In this document: piece by piece, positions 25,767-34,813 of the stretch | How positions within the stretch are numbered: the first letter of the stretch is position 1 | How the letters are laid out: each line of letters opens with the position of its first letter | Origin: Limimaricola variabilis | GTDB lineage: Bacteria; Pseudomonadota; Alphaproteobacteria; Rhodobacterales; Rhodobacteraceae | NCBI RefSeq assembly: GCF_014195545.1 | Contig: NZ_JACIBX010000005.1 | Location: forward strand, 1-64,000 | Reading direction: 5' to 3' | DNA length: 64,000 bases | Made by a program: the position numbers and the translations under genes | The notes under the pieces: generated by a model | Databases searched by the model: none | Seen by the model: only the letters and a program-made list of their open reading frames with translations | Told to the model about the DNA's origin: nothing

Positions 25767-26561
25767 TCAGCCCTGGATGCGGGCCGCCATCAGCGCGATC
25801 GCCTTCTGATAGACGCCGGCGGCGTTCCATTCCTGGATCACCCGGAAGTTCGGCTGCCCTTCCTGGTAGCCGGCGCCGGGCTGCCAGCCCTTCTGCCGCA
25901 GGTAGTTGGCGGTCGAGGCCATGGCATCGGTCAGGTTGGTCAGGTCGACCCGGCCGTTGCCATCGCCGTCGACGCCGTAGCGCAGGATGTTGCCGGGCAG
26001 GAACTGGGTATGGCCCAACTCGCCATGCATGGCCCCGATCGAGTTGGGGGAGACCGCGCCGCGATCGACCAGCATCAACGCGGCCAGAGCGTGCTGCGAG
26101 AAGAAGTCGGACCGGCGGCAGTCATAGGCCAGCGTCGCGATCGCCGAGAGCACGTTCGAATCGCCCATGAAGTTGCCGAAGCCGGTTTCCATGCCGTGGA
26201 TCGCGATCAGCACGCCCGCCGGCACGCCGTACTGGCTCTCGAGGCTCTGCCAGAAGCCGGGATTGGAGGCGAGCTTCTTGCGGCCCTGCGCGACGATCGT
26301 GTCGGCACCGCGCACCTGCAAGAACTTGTCGAGCGAGTAGTTGAAGCTCTTCTGGTTGCGGTCGGCATTGATGGTGCGCTGGGCGTAGCTGGTCTGGGCC
26401 AGCGCGTTCAGACCGGCCTGTCCGACGCCCTGCGCCGCTGCCTCGGCGGCGAATTCCTGTTTCCAGCGTTCGAAGCCCGAGGCGTCGTTGCCGCAAGTGG
26501 CGGCTGCGGCGGAACCGGCACCGAGGCCCAGCGCGAGAAGGGTGGAAAGCACGTATCGCAA
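25767..26561 (-). CDS. lytic murein transglycosylase (MltB-like)
   Basis: 264 residues. A signal peptide at the N-terminus (MRYVLSTLLALGLGAGSAAA) leads to the periplasm. The domain cleaves peptidoglycan to give 1,6-anhydromuramyl ends. The catalytic glutamate is in IAIHGMETGFGNFMGD near residue 123; ALMLVDRGAVSPNSIGAMHG and GHTQFLPGNILRYGVD follow, as in the MltB/SLT-2 fold. I choose the TTG codon at 26561-26559, because the only good signal peptide begins there and GGGAG lies 7 bases upstream; there is no ATG in frame nearby. Divergent from the HtrA-like protease gene. Confidence 0.88.
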   Translation of the reverse strand: MRYVLSTLLALGLGAGSAAAATCGNDASGFERWKQEFAAEAAAQGVGQAGLNALAQTSYAQRTINADRNQKSFNYSLDKFLQVRGADTIVAQGRKKLASNPGFWQSLESQYGVPAGVLIAIHGMETGFGNFMGDSNVLSAIATLAYDCRRSDFFSQHALAALMLVDRGAVSPNSIGAMHGELGHTQFLPGNILRYGVDGDGNGRVDLTNLTDAMASTANYLRQKGWQPGAGYQEGQPNFRVIQEWNAAGVYQKAIALMAARIQG

Positions 26562-26664
26562 GGGGTAACTCCCATGAAAATTGAGGCCGTCCGCTGGATG
26601 GACGGGGTTTGGAGACCACTTAGCCCGTGCCGGTGTAGCGGCAACGTCGAATGGGGGGACCAGA

Positions 26665-27759
26665 ATGCGCGCCAGTCTCGCGGGGGCTCTGCTGGCCCTG
26701 CTGCTCGTCGCGGCCTTTCTTACTGGGCGTTTCGCGGCCACGCCCGAGCCCGCGCCGCCAGCCGCCCTCCCGCCCGAGCCGGCCAGTCTCGAGCCCGAAG
26801 AGTCGCGGACCATCGCGGTGTTCCGCGCCGCCCGTGACAGCGTGGTGGCGATCACCACCCGGACCCGGGTCGTCGACCCCTTCACCCGTCGCACCGGCGA
26901 GACGCCTCTCGGCTCAGGTTCGGGTTTCCTGTGGGACGCGGCCGGCCACGTCGTCACCAACGATCATGTCATCCAGCGCGCGAGCCGCGCCGTCGTGCAG
27001 CTCGCCGATGGACGTTCGCTCGAGGCTCGGGTGATTGGCCGTGACCCGACGCATGATCTCGCGGTGCTGAGGATCGAGGGCCAGGATCTGCCCGCGCCGC
27101 TGCCGCGCCCCGAGGCGGGCGAGGGGCTGGAGGTCGGGCAGTCGGTGCTGGCGATCGGCAACCCGTTCGGGCTCGACTGGACGCTGACCACCGGCATCGT
27201 CTCGGCGCTGGACCGCGAGCTGCCGGGTGATGGCGGGCGGGCGATCCGCGGGCTGATCCAGACCGACGCCGCGATCAATCCCGGCAATTCCGGCGGCCCG
27301 CTGCTCGATGCGCGCGGCCGCCTCGTCGGCGTCAACACCGCGATCTTCTCTCCTTCGGGCGCCAGTGCCGGAATCGGCTTCGCGGTGCCGGTGGCGACAG
27401 TGGCGCGGGTTGTGCCGCAGCTGATCGAGACCGGGCGCTACAGCCCGCCTTCGCTGGGTCTGGGCTTCGACGCGCGGATCAATGCGGCGGTCAACCGGCA
27501 GGGGCTGTCGGGGGCGCTGGTGCTCGAGGTGGCGCCGGGGTCGCAGGCGGCCCGGGCGGGGGTCGAGCCGGCGCGGGTGGCGCGTGGACGGCTGTTGCCC
27601 GGCGACGTGGTGGTGGCGATCGACGGGACGCCGGTGGAAAACCTCGACGATCTGTTGGCGCTGGTCGATCGGCGGCGCGCGGGCGAGGCGGTCACGGTGA
27701 CGCTGTCGCGCGGCGGCCGCCTGCGGGAGGTCGAACTGGAATTGATCGAGGGGCGCTGA
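26665..27759 (+). CDS. HtrA/Deg-type periplasmic serine protease
   Basis: 364 residues. An N-terminal signal anchor (ALLALLLVAAFLTGRFA) and proline-rich linker are followed by a trypsin-like domain with the triad His (VTNDHVIQ), Asp (THDLAVLRIEG) and Ser (NPGNSGGPLLD), then one PDZ domain (about 265-360; GDVVVAIDGTPVENLDDLLA). One PDZ and an N-terminal anchor match DegS-like or plant Deg1-like proteins more than two-PDZ DegP. Likely role: quality control or signalling proteolysis in the envelope. Divergent from the transglycosylase gene with about 100 bases between; its stop abuts the convergent gene that follows. Confidence 0.92.
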   Translation: MRASLAGALLALLLVAAFLTGRFAATPEPAPPAALPPEPASLEPEESRTIAVFRAARDSVVAITTRTRVVDPFTRRTGETPLGSGSGFLWDAAGHVVTNDHVIQRASRAVVQLADGRSLEARVIGRDPTHDLAVLRIEGQDLPAPLPRPEAGEGLEVGQSVLAIGNPFGLDWTLTTGIVSALDRELPGDGGRAIRGLIQTDAAINPGNSGGPLLDARGRLVGVNTAIFSPSGASAGIGFAVPVATVARVVPQLIETGRYSPPSLGLGFDARINAAVNRQGLSGALVLEVAPGSQAARAGVEPARVARGRLLPGDVVVAIDGTPVENLDDLLALVDRRRAGEAVTVTLSRGGRLREVELELIEGR

Positions 27760-28248
27760 TCAGTCCTCGGCGGCCGGTCCGCCGAGGCTGCCGCCCAAGG
27801 CAGCGGCGAACAGCCCCGCCAATGCCAGAACGCCAAGCACCAGATCGTTCTTCGGCGCCGCGGCAAGGCCGCGGAATTCCGGCACCGCGCGGTCGATCAG
27901 GGCGGGGGCGAAGACCGTGGCGGCGGTCACGACCATGGCAAGCAGGGCCCAGGCGCAGATCCCGTGCAGCGCGGCGATGCGGCGTCGGGGTGCGCCCGAC
28001 AACGTCGCGGCGGCCCAGCCTGCGGCCCAGAGTGCGGGCAGGGGCAGGAGGGCGGACCAGAAGCCCGCGGGCCCCGGAAGAACGCCCGCGAGACCGCGCC
28101 ACAGCAGCATCAACGGCAGCATCAGCGCCAGCCCGATCACGGCCCCCGCCAGCACCGACCCCCAAGAGGTCCAGCCGAACGCTCCGAAGGGGTCAGGCGG
28201 CGCGAGGACGCCGCGGGTGGTCGGGATCCGTCGAAGGGGCTTGCTCAT
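27760..28248 (-). CDS. hypothetical membrane protein
   Basis: 162 residues, not recognised. About four hydrophobic segments are visible: VLAGAVIGLALMLPLMLLW, ALLPLPALWAAGWAAATL, ICAWALLAMVVTAATVF and LVLGVLALAGLFAAALGG. The short cytoplasmic N-terminus contains PFGAFGWTSWGS. The start at 28248 follows AGGAGCGACCG. It converges on the protease gene with no spacer. No function can be assigned. Confidence 0.65.
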   Translation of the reverse strand: MSKPLRRIPTTRGVLAPPDPFGAFGWTSWGSVLAGAVIGLALMLPLMLLWRGLAGVLPGPAGFWSALLPLPALWAAGWAAATLSGAPRRRIAALHGICAWALLAMVVTAATVFAPALIDRAVPEFRGLAAAPKNDLVLGVLALAGLFAAALGGSLGGPAAED

Positions 28249-28340
28249 CGGTCGCTCCTGGCTTGCCACGCCAGACTAGCGCAACTTGCACGTGACCGAT
28301 CCAGCCCAATCTTTCCCTAGGCGTCGAATTTCCGCGTGGC

Positions 28341-30053
28341 TCAGCCGCGAGTGCCGGCGAAGCGCTCCTGCCACTCCGCCCGTTCCTCGTCGGTGATCTT
28401 GCGGAAGGTGACGTCCGGCACCGCGAAGCCATGACCCACCGACAGCGTCTGCAGCGCCGCGCCGATATTGCCGGGCCAGGCGTCGTCCTCGGTCTTCATC
28501 GCCTCGAGGAGCTGCGCGCTCGCATCGGGGATAAAGGGCGCGGAGAGCACCGCGTAGAGCCGTATCAGGTTGAGCGCGAGACGGATCTGCATCGCGGCGG
28601 TCTCGGGCTCGGTCTTGAAGGTGGCCCAGGGCGCCGCATCCTGCAGGTACTCGTTGCCCGCCACCCAGATCGCGCGCAGCTCGGCCGCGGCCTTGCGCAC
28701 TTCGATCGCGTCCATGTGCCCCTCATATGCGCGCACGCGGCGCTCCAGATCGGCGATGAGCGCCTGTTCGCGGTCGCCGTGGGCGCCGCCTGCCGGCACC
28801 TCCTCGCCGAACTTGGAGCGGCAGAACTTGCTGACGCGGCTGACAAAGTTGCCGAGCACGTCGGCGAGATCCTTGTTCACCGACTGCTGGAAGTTCTCCC
28901 AGGTGAACTCGGCGTCGGAGCTTTCGGGCGCGTGGCTCAGCAGCCACCAGCGCCAGTAGTCGGCGGGCAGCACCTCTAGCGCCTGGTCCATGAACACGCC
29001 GCGCCCGCGCGAGGTCGAGAACTGGCCGCCATCATAGTTCAGGTAGTTGAACGACTTGATGTAATCGACGAGCTTCCAGGGCTCGCCCGAGCCGAGGATG
29101 GTCGCCGGGAAGGAGAGCGTGTGGAACGGCACGTTGTCCTTGCCCATGAACTGGGTGTAGCGGACGTCGTCGGCGCCATGGTCAGTGCGCCACCAGCGCT
29201 CCCAATCCGCACCCTTGCCGGCATCGACCCATTCCTGCGCGCAGGCGATGTACTCGATCGGCGCGTCGAACCAGACGTAGAAGACCTTGCCCTCCATGCC
29301 GGGCCAGTCCGCGTCGCCCTTCTTCACCGGGATGCCCCAGTCGAGGTCGCGGGTGATGCCGCGGTCCTGCAGGCCGTCGCCGTCATTGAGCCATTTCTTG
29401 GCGATCGAGGTGGTCAGGATCGGCCAGTCGGCCTTGGAATCGATCCAGTCCTGCAGCTCGCCGCGCATGCCGCTCTGTTTGAGATAGAGGTGCTTGGTTT
29501 CGCGCGGCTCCAGATCGGTGGAGCCCGAGATCACCGAGCGCGGCTCGATCAGGTCGACGGGATCGAGCTGCTTGGTGCAATTGTCGCACTGGTCGCCACG
29601 CGCGCTTTCGAAGCCGCAATTGGGGCAGGTGCCCTCGATATAGCGGTCGGGCAGGTAGCGGCCGTCGGCCTTGGAGTAGATCTGTGTCTCGACCCGCTCC
29701 TCGATCAGCCCGGCCGCGTCGAGGCGGGCGGCGAAATGCTGGGTCAGCCGGTGGTTCTGCGGGCTGGACGAGCGACCGAAATGGTCGAAGGACAGCCGGA
29801 AGCCGCGCGCGATCTCGGCCTGGGTCTCGTGCATCTCGGCGCAGTATTCGGCCACCGGCTTGCCTGCCTTGGCGGCAGCCAGCTCGGCCGGGGTGCCGTG
29901 CTCGTCGGTCGCGCACAGGAACAGCACCTCGTGGCCGCGCCCGCGCTGGTAGCGGGCATAGAGATCGGCCGGGAGCTGGCTGCCCACCAAGTTGCCCAGA
30001 TGCTTGATCCCGTTGATGTAGGGGATGGCCGAGGTGATGAGATGCCGTGCCAT
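28341..30053 (-). CDS. metG: methionyl-tRNA synthetase
   Basis: 570 residues. Charges tRNA-Met. The HIGH-type motif is in [14 protein letters not shown] at the N-terminus, a zinc knuckle pair CPNC...CDNC lies near residues 142-161, and the anticodon-binding helical domain follows. The KMSKS loop reads [13 protein letters not shown] near residue 342, which lacks both lysines of the classical motif; this archaeal/eukaryote-like loop type is the branch found in many alphaproteobacteria. There is no C-terminal dimerisation/tRNA-binding domain. Start 30053 is fixed by [16 protein letters not shown]; the reading frame is open about 450 residues further upstream but through the divergent aldo/keto reductase gene. 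Confidence 0.96.
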   Translation of the reverse strand: MARHLITSAIPYINGIKHLGNLVGSQLPADLYARYQRGRGHEVLFLCATDEHGTPAELAAAKAGKPVAEYCAEMHETQAEIARGFRLSFDHFGRSSSPQNHRLTQHFAARLDAAGLIEERVETQIYSKADGRYLPDRYIEGTCPNCGFESARGDQCDNCTKQLDPVDLIEPRSVISGSTDLEPRETKHLYLKQSGMRGELQDWIDSKADWPILTTSIAKKWLNDGDGLQDRGITRDLDWGIPVKKGDADWPGMEGKVFYVWFDAPIEYIACAQEWVDAGKGADWERWWRTDHGADDVRYTQFMGKDNVPFHTLSFPATILGSGEPWKLVDYIKSFNYLNYDGGQFSTSRGRGVFMDQALEVLPADYWRWWLLSHAPESSDAEFTWENFQQSVNKDLADVLGNFVSRVSKFCRSKFGEEVPAGGAHGDREQALIADLERRVRAYEGHMDAIEVRKAAAELRAIWVAGNEYLQDAAPWATFKTEPETAAMQIRLALNLIRLYAVLSAPFIPDASAQLLEAMKTEDDAWPGNIGAALQTLSVGHGFAVPDVTFRKITDEERAEWQERFAGTRG

Positions 30054-30206
30054 GCGTGCGTCCTTCGCTGCGTCCGCGCCCCCTGTAGCGGGCGCGCGCC
30101 GCCGATGCCAGTGCCTGCCCGCTTGCCGTTGCTCGCATGGCGGCCTACCTCTTCGCCTCGCGGACCGGGCGTGACGCCCGGCCCGGAGATCACGGAAGGC
30201 CCCGAC

Positions 30207-31247
30207 ATGAAGAAGATCCCCCTTGGCCGCAGCGGCATTGAGGTCAGCGAATGGTGCCTGGGCACGATGACCTATGGCAGCCAGACCCCCGAGGACGACG
30301 CACATCGCCAGCTCGACATGGCGCTCGAGGCGGGGATCGACTTCCTCGACGCGGCCGAGATGTATCCCGTGAACCCGGTCAAGGCCGAGACGGTGGGCCG
30401 CACCGAGGAGTTCATCGGCAACTGGATCGAGAAGAGCGGCAAGCGCGACCGCTACAAGATCGCCACCAAGGCCGCCGGCCCGAATCCCGGCTGGGCCCGC
30501 GACGGCAAGGGCTATGACGGCGCCAACCTGCGCGAGATCGTCGAGGGATCGCTGCGGCGGCTGAAGATCGACATGATCGACCTCTACCAGCTGCACTGGC
30601 CCGAGCGCGGCCATTACCATTTCCGGCAGTACTGGAACTACGACCCCTCGGGGCAGGACCCGGCACGCACCCGCGATCATATGGACGGCGTGCTGGCGAC
30701 GCTCAAGGATCTGGTGGCCGAGGGCAAGATCCGCGCCTTCGGCCTGTCGAACGAGACCGCCTGGGGCACCACCCGCTGGATCGACCGGGCGGAAGCCACC
30801 GGCGGGCCGCGCGTGGCCTCGATCCAGAACGAGTACTCGCTGCTGTCGCGTCTGCACGACACCGATCTCGCGGAGGTGAGCGTGAACGAGGACGTGCTGC
30901 TCCTGGCCTATTCGCCGCTGGCCTGCGGCTATCTCACCGGCAAGTATCAAAACGGCGTGCCGGAAGGCTCGCGGCTGTGGATCAATGGCAATCTCGGCGG
31001 GCGCAAGACCGACCGGGTGATCGGCGCGACGCAGGCCTATCTCGACATCGCGCAGAAGCATGGCCTCGACCCGGTGCACATGGCGCTGGCCTGGCAGCGG
31101 ACCCGGCCCTTCGCGGTCTGCCCGATCTTCGGCGCGACCAATGTGGAGCAGCTCGAGCGGATCCTGGCCGGCCGCGAGGTGGTGCTGTCCGACGAGGTGG
31201 TGGCCGAAATCGAGACGGCGCACAAGCAGCACCCAATGCCGTACTGA
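30207..31247 (+). CDS. aldo/keto reductase (Tas-like)
   Basis: 346 residues, NADPH-dependent oxidoreductase barrel. Seen: the start [20 protein letters not shown], the active-site Asp/Tyr segment [10 protein letters not shown] near residue 50, the Lys in KIATKAA near 90, the His in [10 protein letters not shown] near 130, and the C-terminal cofactor loop [17 protein letters not shown]. The insert [12 protein letters not shown] after the catalytic His is typical of Tas/NADP(H)-dependent AKRs of about 345 residues. Divergent from metG over 153 bases. The physiological substrate is unknown. Confidence 0.93.
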   Translation: MKKIPLGRSGIEVSEWCLGTMTYGSQTPEDDAHRQLDMALEAGIDFLDAAEMYPVNPVKAETVGRTEEFIGNWIEKSGKRDRYKIATKAAGPNPGWARDGKGYDGANLREIVEGSLRRLKIDMIDLYQLHWPERGHYHFRQYWNYDPSGQDPARTRDHMDGVLATLKDLVAEGKIRAFGLSNETAWGTTRWIDRAEATGGPRVASIQNEYSLLSRLHDTDLAEVSVNEDVLLLAYSPLACGYLTGKYQNGVPEGSRLWINGNLGGRKTDRVIGATQAYLDIAQKHGLDPVHMALAWQRTRPFAVCPIFGATNVEQLERILAGREVVLSDEVVAEIETAHKQHPMPY

Positions 31248-31272
31248 TGATCGGGGCAAAGGGGAGCAGCGC

Positions 31273-31818
31273 ATGATGGGACGCAACCGGAAGACGCAGG
31301 GTAGCCTAGCCGAAAGCCGGGCCACCCGCTGGGGCCACTGGGCACTTCTGCCGCTGCTCGCCGCGTGTGGCGCGGCCGCGCCGCCGCCCGAGACGGCGCC
31401 GGTGTTCCGGGCCACGGATGCGCCGATCGCCTCCAGCCTGCGTGGCAGCCCGACCGATCTGAACGGCGACTGGGTCGTCGCCGCCGCCTATCCGGGCGGA
31501 CCGCTCGCGCCGAACGACCGGGTGACGCTGCAGCTCGACGCTAAAGGCGCGGGCGTGGCGCGGCTGTCGGGGGCGGGCGGGGCGCGGCTGGTGCCGGTGG
31601 CGTCGGCGGGGCGCGGGCGCATGATGGTCGCGGGCGCGCCCTGGTGGCTGCTCTGGACCGATGACGACTTCCGTACCGCGGTGATCGGTGCGCCGGATGG
31701 CGCCTATGGCTGGATCATGGACCGGCCGGGACAGGCCGGGGTCGACCGCGCCCGCGCAGCCCGCGAAATGCTCGATTTCAACGGCTACGACACCGGCGCC
31801 CTGGTCACGAACCGCTAG
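31273..31818 (+). CDS. putative lipocalin-like lipoprotein
   Basis: 181 residues. An N-terminal basic stretch and hydrophobic segment end in a lipobox (LPLLAAC, Cys about 34), so it is a likely lipoprotein. The mature part has a lipocalin-like GxW start ([15 protein letters not shown] near 58) and beta-rich segments ending [20 protein letters not shown] and YGWIMDRPG. The start ATG 31273 is followed at once by a second ATG. It lies 25 bases after the aldo/keto reductase stop and may be co-transcribed. Its 3' end overlaps the convergent Nudix gene by 14 bases. Confidence 0.65.
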   Translation: MMGRNRKTQGSLAESRATRWGHWALLPLLAACGAAAPPPETAPVFRATDAPIASSLRGSPTDLNGDWVVAAAYPGGPLAPNDRVTLQLDAKGAGVARLSGAGGARLVPVASAGRGRMMVAGAPWWLLWTDDDFRTAVIGAPDGAYGWIMDRPGQAGVDRARAAREMLDFNGYDTGALVTNR

Positions 31819-32467
31819 AATCGAAGGATTCGGCCGCCGTCGTGCCGTTGAAGAACGGCAGCGGCCGATCGGCCCGGAGATCGTCGCGACGCGCCTCGAC
31901 TTCGTGCAGGACCAGCCGGGTGATGTCGGGCAGGTCGAGGTCATGGACCCGCGCCAGCGGTACCCAGTGGAGATGGGTCAGCTCATCCTCGGCGCGCCCG
32001 AAATCGTCGGGATCGCTGGCCAGCGCCGTTGCCGGCGCGAGGAAGAACCGCGCGTCGAAGCGGCGCGGTCGGCCGGGCGGCGTTATGGCGCGGAACACCG
32101 GCACCAGCGCGGAGGCGTCTGGCTGGTGACCGGTCGCCGCAAAGCCGCGCCAGCCAGCGGGCGGATCCGGCCAGTCGCCACGCCGGCCGAGGATCTGGCC
32201 GGTCTCTTCCCACAATTCGCGGATCGCGCAGGCGGCCAGCGCCGCCGCACCGGGGCCGAGCCGTCCGGCATGTTCCGGCGGCAGCTGGGCCATCGCCGCG
32301 ATTCCGGCATCGCAGGCATCGAGCGCACCGCCGGGGAAGACGTATTTCGACGGCATGAACACCGCCCGCGCGCCGCGCCGTCCCATCAGAACCGACGGCC
32401 CCTCGGGCCGCTCGCGCAGCACCACCACCGTCGCCGCATCTCGTATAGGGACGGCGCCGGAACTCAC
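31805..32467 (-). CDS. Nudix hydrolase
   Basis: 220 residues. The Nudix helix is seen as CAIRELWEETGQILGRRG near residue 85, keeping the REXXEE core; the N-terminal part of the box is separated by an inserted segment after FPGGALD. This layout is typical of RNU-type/NUDT19-like hydrolases acting on CoA or nucleotide diphosphates. I start at GTG 32467, which overlaps the stop of the DUF983 gene as GTGA; an in-frame ATG at 32503 would overlap that gene by 40 bases. Substrate unknown. Confidence 0.85.
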   Translation of the reverse strand: MSSGAVPIRDAATVVVLRERPEGPSVLMGRRGARAVFMPSKYVFPGGALDACDAGIAAMAQLPPEHAGRLGPGAAALAACAIRELWEETGQILGRRGDWPDPPAGWRGFAATGHQPDASALVPVFRAITPPGRPRRFDARFFLAPATALASDPDDFGRAEDELTHLHWVPLARVHDLDLPDITRLVLHEVEARRDDLRADRPLPFFNGTTAAESFDSSGS

Positions 32468-32865
32468 TGCGGCTTGCCGAAGCCGTGCATCCGGCGCGCC
32501 CACTGGATGCCGACCACCAGCCCCTTCAGGCGCGGCAGCAGGTAGAGCGACAGCGCCACCGCCGCCACCGTCAGCACCGTTGCCATCACCAGAGGTTCGG
32601 GTCGGAATCGGGTGAAGCCGATATGGATCACCGGGGCCAGCAGGTGGCCGACGATCAGGATCGTCAGATAGGCCGGGCCGTCATCGGCACGATGATGATA
32701 CAGCTCTTCCCGGCAGACCGGGCAGCGGTCGACGACCTTAAGATAGCCCTGGAACAGGCCGCCCTCGCCGCAATTCGGGCATCGCCGGCGAAACCCGCGC
32801 AGGATCGCGGGCCGGGTCGGGCGCTCCTCTTCGGGAGTGGGGGGCTGTGGGGCGTCTTCGCTCAT
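32464..32865 (-). CDS. DUF983 membrane protein
   Basis: 133 residues. A zinc-knuckle-like pair CPNC...CPVC (about residues 29-51) precedes two membrane helices (ILIVGHLLAPVIHIG, MATVLTVAAVALSLYLLPR). This pattern, with FRRRCPNCGEGGLFQGYLKV, defines DUF983; the function is unknown. It overlaps the downstream Nudix gene by 4 bases, and the pair is likely one transcript. Confidence 0.88.
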   Translation of the reverse strand: MSEDAPQPPTPEEERPTRPAILRGFRRRCPNCGEGGLFQGYLKVVDRCPVCREELYHHRADDGPAYLTILIVGHLLAPVIHIGFTRFRPEPLVMATVLTVAAVALSLYLLPRLKGLVVGIQWARRMHGFGKPQ

Positions 32866-32989
32866 CCGGGAACCTCGGGCGGTGGCGTGTGACCCTCACA
32901 TGCGCCCGCCGGGCCGAATTTGAAAGACCGAGCCGCCAGGTTGCGTCGCGATGCCGCGCGTGGCGCCGGGCAGCGGTTCGGCGCGAAAA

Positions 32990-33016
32990 GGCCCGCCGCG
33001 GGGATCGCGGCGGGCC
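32990..33016 (-). terminator. intrinsic terminator of the fasciclin gene
   Basis: On the minus strand, GGCCCGCCGC (33016-33007) pairs with GCGGCGGGCC (32999-32990) around a 7-base loop, followed by TTTT. A perfect 10-bp stem 36 bases beyond the fasciclin-protein stop. Confidence 0.8.
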
Positions 33017-33051
33017 GGGTCGGCACGGGAGAGCCGACTGTCCCTGGGGGA

Positions 33052-33624
33052 TTATTCGACCGCGGGAAGCAGCACACCGTCGATCACGTGGATCACGCCG
33101 TTCGATTGCTTCACGTCGGCCACGGTGACGTTGGCGGTGCGGTCCTGACCGTCGGTGATCATGATCGTGCCATCTTCGCCTTCGGAAACCATGAACTTGC
33201 AGCCGCCGACGGTCTCGACTTCGTGCATGCCGCCATCATCGGCGATCATGCCCGAGATCGCGTCCGACATCGCGTTGGCCGCGACCACGTGGCAGGTGAG
33301 GATCTCGGTCAGGCGATCCTTGTTCTCCGGCTTGAGCAGGTCTTCGACCGAACCGGCCGGCAGCGCTTCGAAGGCGGCGTTGGTCGGCGCGAAGACGGTG
33401 AAGGGGCCTTCGCCCGACAGCGTCTCGACCAGGCCCGCGGCCTGAACGGCGGCGACGAGGGTGGTGTGATCGGCCGAGTTCACGGCGTTCTCGACGATGT
33501 TCTTCTCGGGGAACATGGGCGCGCCGCCGACCATCGGGTTGCCGGTCTCGGCATGGGTCTCGGCCAGCGCGACCGTGGAGGTGAGGGCGAGGGCGGTGCC
33601 TGCGATAAGGGCCTTGAGGTTCAT
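33052..33624 (-). CDS. secreted fasciclin (FAS1) domain protein
   Basis: 190 residues. Signal peptide 1-22 (MNLKALIAG...VALAE), then a short segment and one FAS1 domain (about 40-190): ENAVNSADHTTLVAAVQAAG, GPFTVFAPTNAAFEALPAG, then TCHVVAANAMSDAISGM and the C-terminal H2 box GVIHVIDGVLLP. FAS1 proteins mediate adhesion or bind small ligands outside the cytoplasm. Monocistronic, with its own terminator. The two cysteines (TCHVV and GGCKF) could form a disulfide. Confidence 0.93.
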   Translation of the reverse strand: MNLKALIAGTALALTSTVALAETHAETGNPMVGGAPMFPEKNIVENAVNSADHTTLVAAVQAAGLVETLSGEGPFTVFAPTNAAFEALPAGSVEDLLKPENKDRLTEILTCHVVAANAMSDAISGMIADDGGMHEVETVGGCKFMVSEGEDGTIMITDGQDRTANVTVADVKQSNGVIHVIDGVLLPAVE

Positions 33625-33718
33625 CTTGTCGTCTCCCTGACGGTTCGGGGGGCGTCCGTGCCCCCTCGTGACGCCAGCAGACACGGCAGCAAGATGCGCC
33701 GGGTTGCAGCCGATGCGA

Positions 33719-34423
33719 TCACGCCTTCGTGAGCAGACTGTCGAGCCAGTCCGGCAGGCCCCCGATGTCGTCCAGAACCGCATCGGCATGGGGTTCGAGG
33801 ACATGGCGAGGCGCCGGGCCGGTCAGCACCGCGATCGCCCGCATCCCGGCCGCACGGGCCGCATGCAGGTCGTGCAGGCTGTCGCCGATCATCGCGCACT
33901 CGGCGGGGAGCCGGCCCAGCGCCCGCGCGCAGGACAGGAGCTGGCCGGGACCGGGCTTGGCCCCGTATCCGCTATCGGCTCCGGCGACGAAGCCGAAGAC
34001 CTCGGTCAGCCCCGCCACCCCCAGATGCGCACGCGCGGGAGCTTCGGCATCGTTGGTCACGAGGCCGAGGCCGAGGCCCCGCGCGGTGAGCCGTTCGAAC
34101 AGCGGGAGAAGCGGCACCGCCTCGACCTGCGGCGCCTGGGCCGCACGGGCGTTCATGCGCGCGACCAGCGTCGCGCGGTTGGTGCCCGGCAGATGCGGCA
34201 GCATCACGTCGGCGATCTCGCCCGGGGTCGACGCGACGACCGGGCTGTCGGGCAGAAAGCGTCCCGAAGCCAAGTCGTAGCCGAGCGCCGTGGCGATGGA
34301 TGTGGCGCGCGCCGTATCGCCCTCCGCCTCGGCCAGGATCAGGCCGCGCGACCAAAGGCCCCAGGTCGCCTGAAAGTCGAACAGCGTGCCGTCCTTGTCG
34401 AAGATCAGCGCGCGCGGGGTCAT
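33719..34423 (-). CDS. HAD-family phosphatase (phosphoglycolate phosphatase-like)
   Basis: 234 residues. HAD motif I is FDKDGTLFD near residue 9, motif II is GLVTND near 120, motif III is the Lys in YGAKPGPGQL near 155, and motif IV is MIGDSLHDLHAARAAG near 178. The helical cap after motif I suggests class Gph-like enzymes acting on small phosphate esters. Its start overlaps the stop of the DUF3572 gene (ATGA), so the two are coupled. Confidence 0.9.
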   Translation of the reverse strand: MTPRALIFDKDGTLFDFQATWGLWSRGLILAEAEGDTARATSIATALGYDLASGRFLPDSPVVASTPGEIADVMLPHLPGTNRATLVARMNARAAQAPQVEAVPLLPLFERLTARGLGLGLVTNDAEAPARAHLGVAGLTEVFGFVAGADSGYGAKPGPGQLLSCARALGRLPAECAMIGDSLHDLHAARAAGMRAIAVLTGPAPRHVLEPHADAVLDDIGGLPDWLDSLLTKA

Positions 34424-34698
34424 GTCCAGTTCATCCGGGACGGCCCCGCCAGCATTAGCATCGCCGTGTGCGGGGCGTCATACTCGTACCCCGCCCCGTC
34501 GCAGAAGGCGGTGACCCAGCCATCATCCATGGTCAGGAATTCGAGCACCGAGGCCTGGAACTCGGCTTCGCCTGCGCGATCGCGCAGGTCCTCGGCCGCC
34601 GCGCCCGAGGAGCCGAGAAACACCGGCCAGAGCTCGTCATTGGCGGCAAGCCAGCCCAGCGCCTGCAGCGCGATCACCTCGGCCTGTTCCCGCTTCAT
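34420..34698 (-). CDS. DUF3572 small protein
   Basis: 92 residues, cytoplasmic. Recognised by QAEVIALQALGWLAANDELW at the N-terminus, LGSSGAAAEDLRDRA, and VLEFLTMDDGWVTAFCDGAG at the C-terminus. In Rhodobacteraceae it commonly lies divergent from pleD, as here. The start is MKREQAEV at 34698; the upstream ATG adds 10 residues. Function unknown. Confidence 0.85.
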   Translation of the reverse strand: MKREQAEVIALQALGWLAANDELWPVFLGSSGAAAEDLRDRAGEAEFQASVLEFLTMDDGWVTAFCDGAGYEYDAPHTAMLMLAGPSRMNWT

Positions 34699-34813
34699 GC
34701 CGACCGCTCCCCGGTGTTTTGCAAGCATTTGTTAACCATTCTTTCCGACCCTCGATGGCGGGAGTGGGCGCTGGGCCCGGAAGCGGGCCGCTGGCCCGAA
34801 CAAGGACATCTGC

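Noticed and set aside
29121-30206. Upstream extension of the aldo/keto reductase frame
   Set aside because: It is antisense to metG and has no family similarity; the start at 30207 gives the normal length.
28341-31415. 1024-residue open frame including metG
   Set aside because: The first about 450 residues are antisense to the aldo/keto reductase gene; the real protein starts at 30053 with the family N-terminus.
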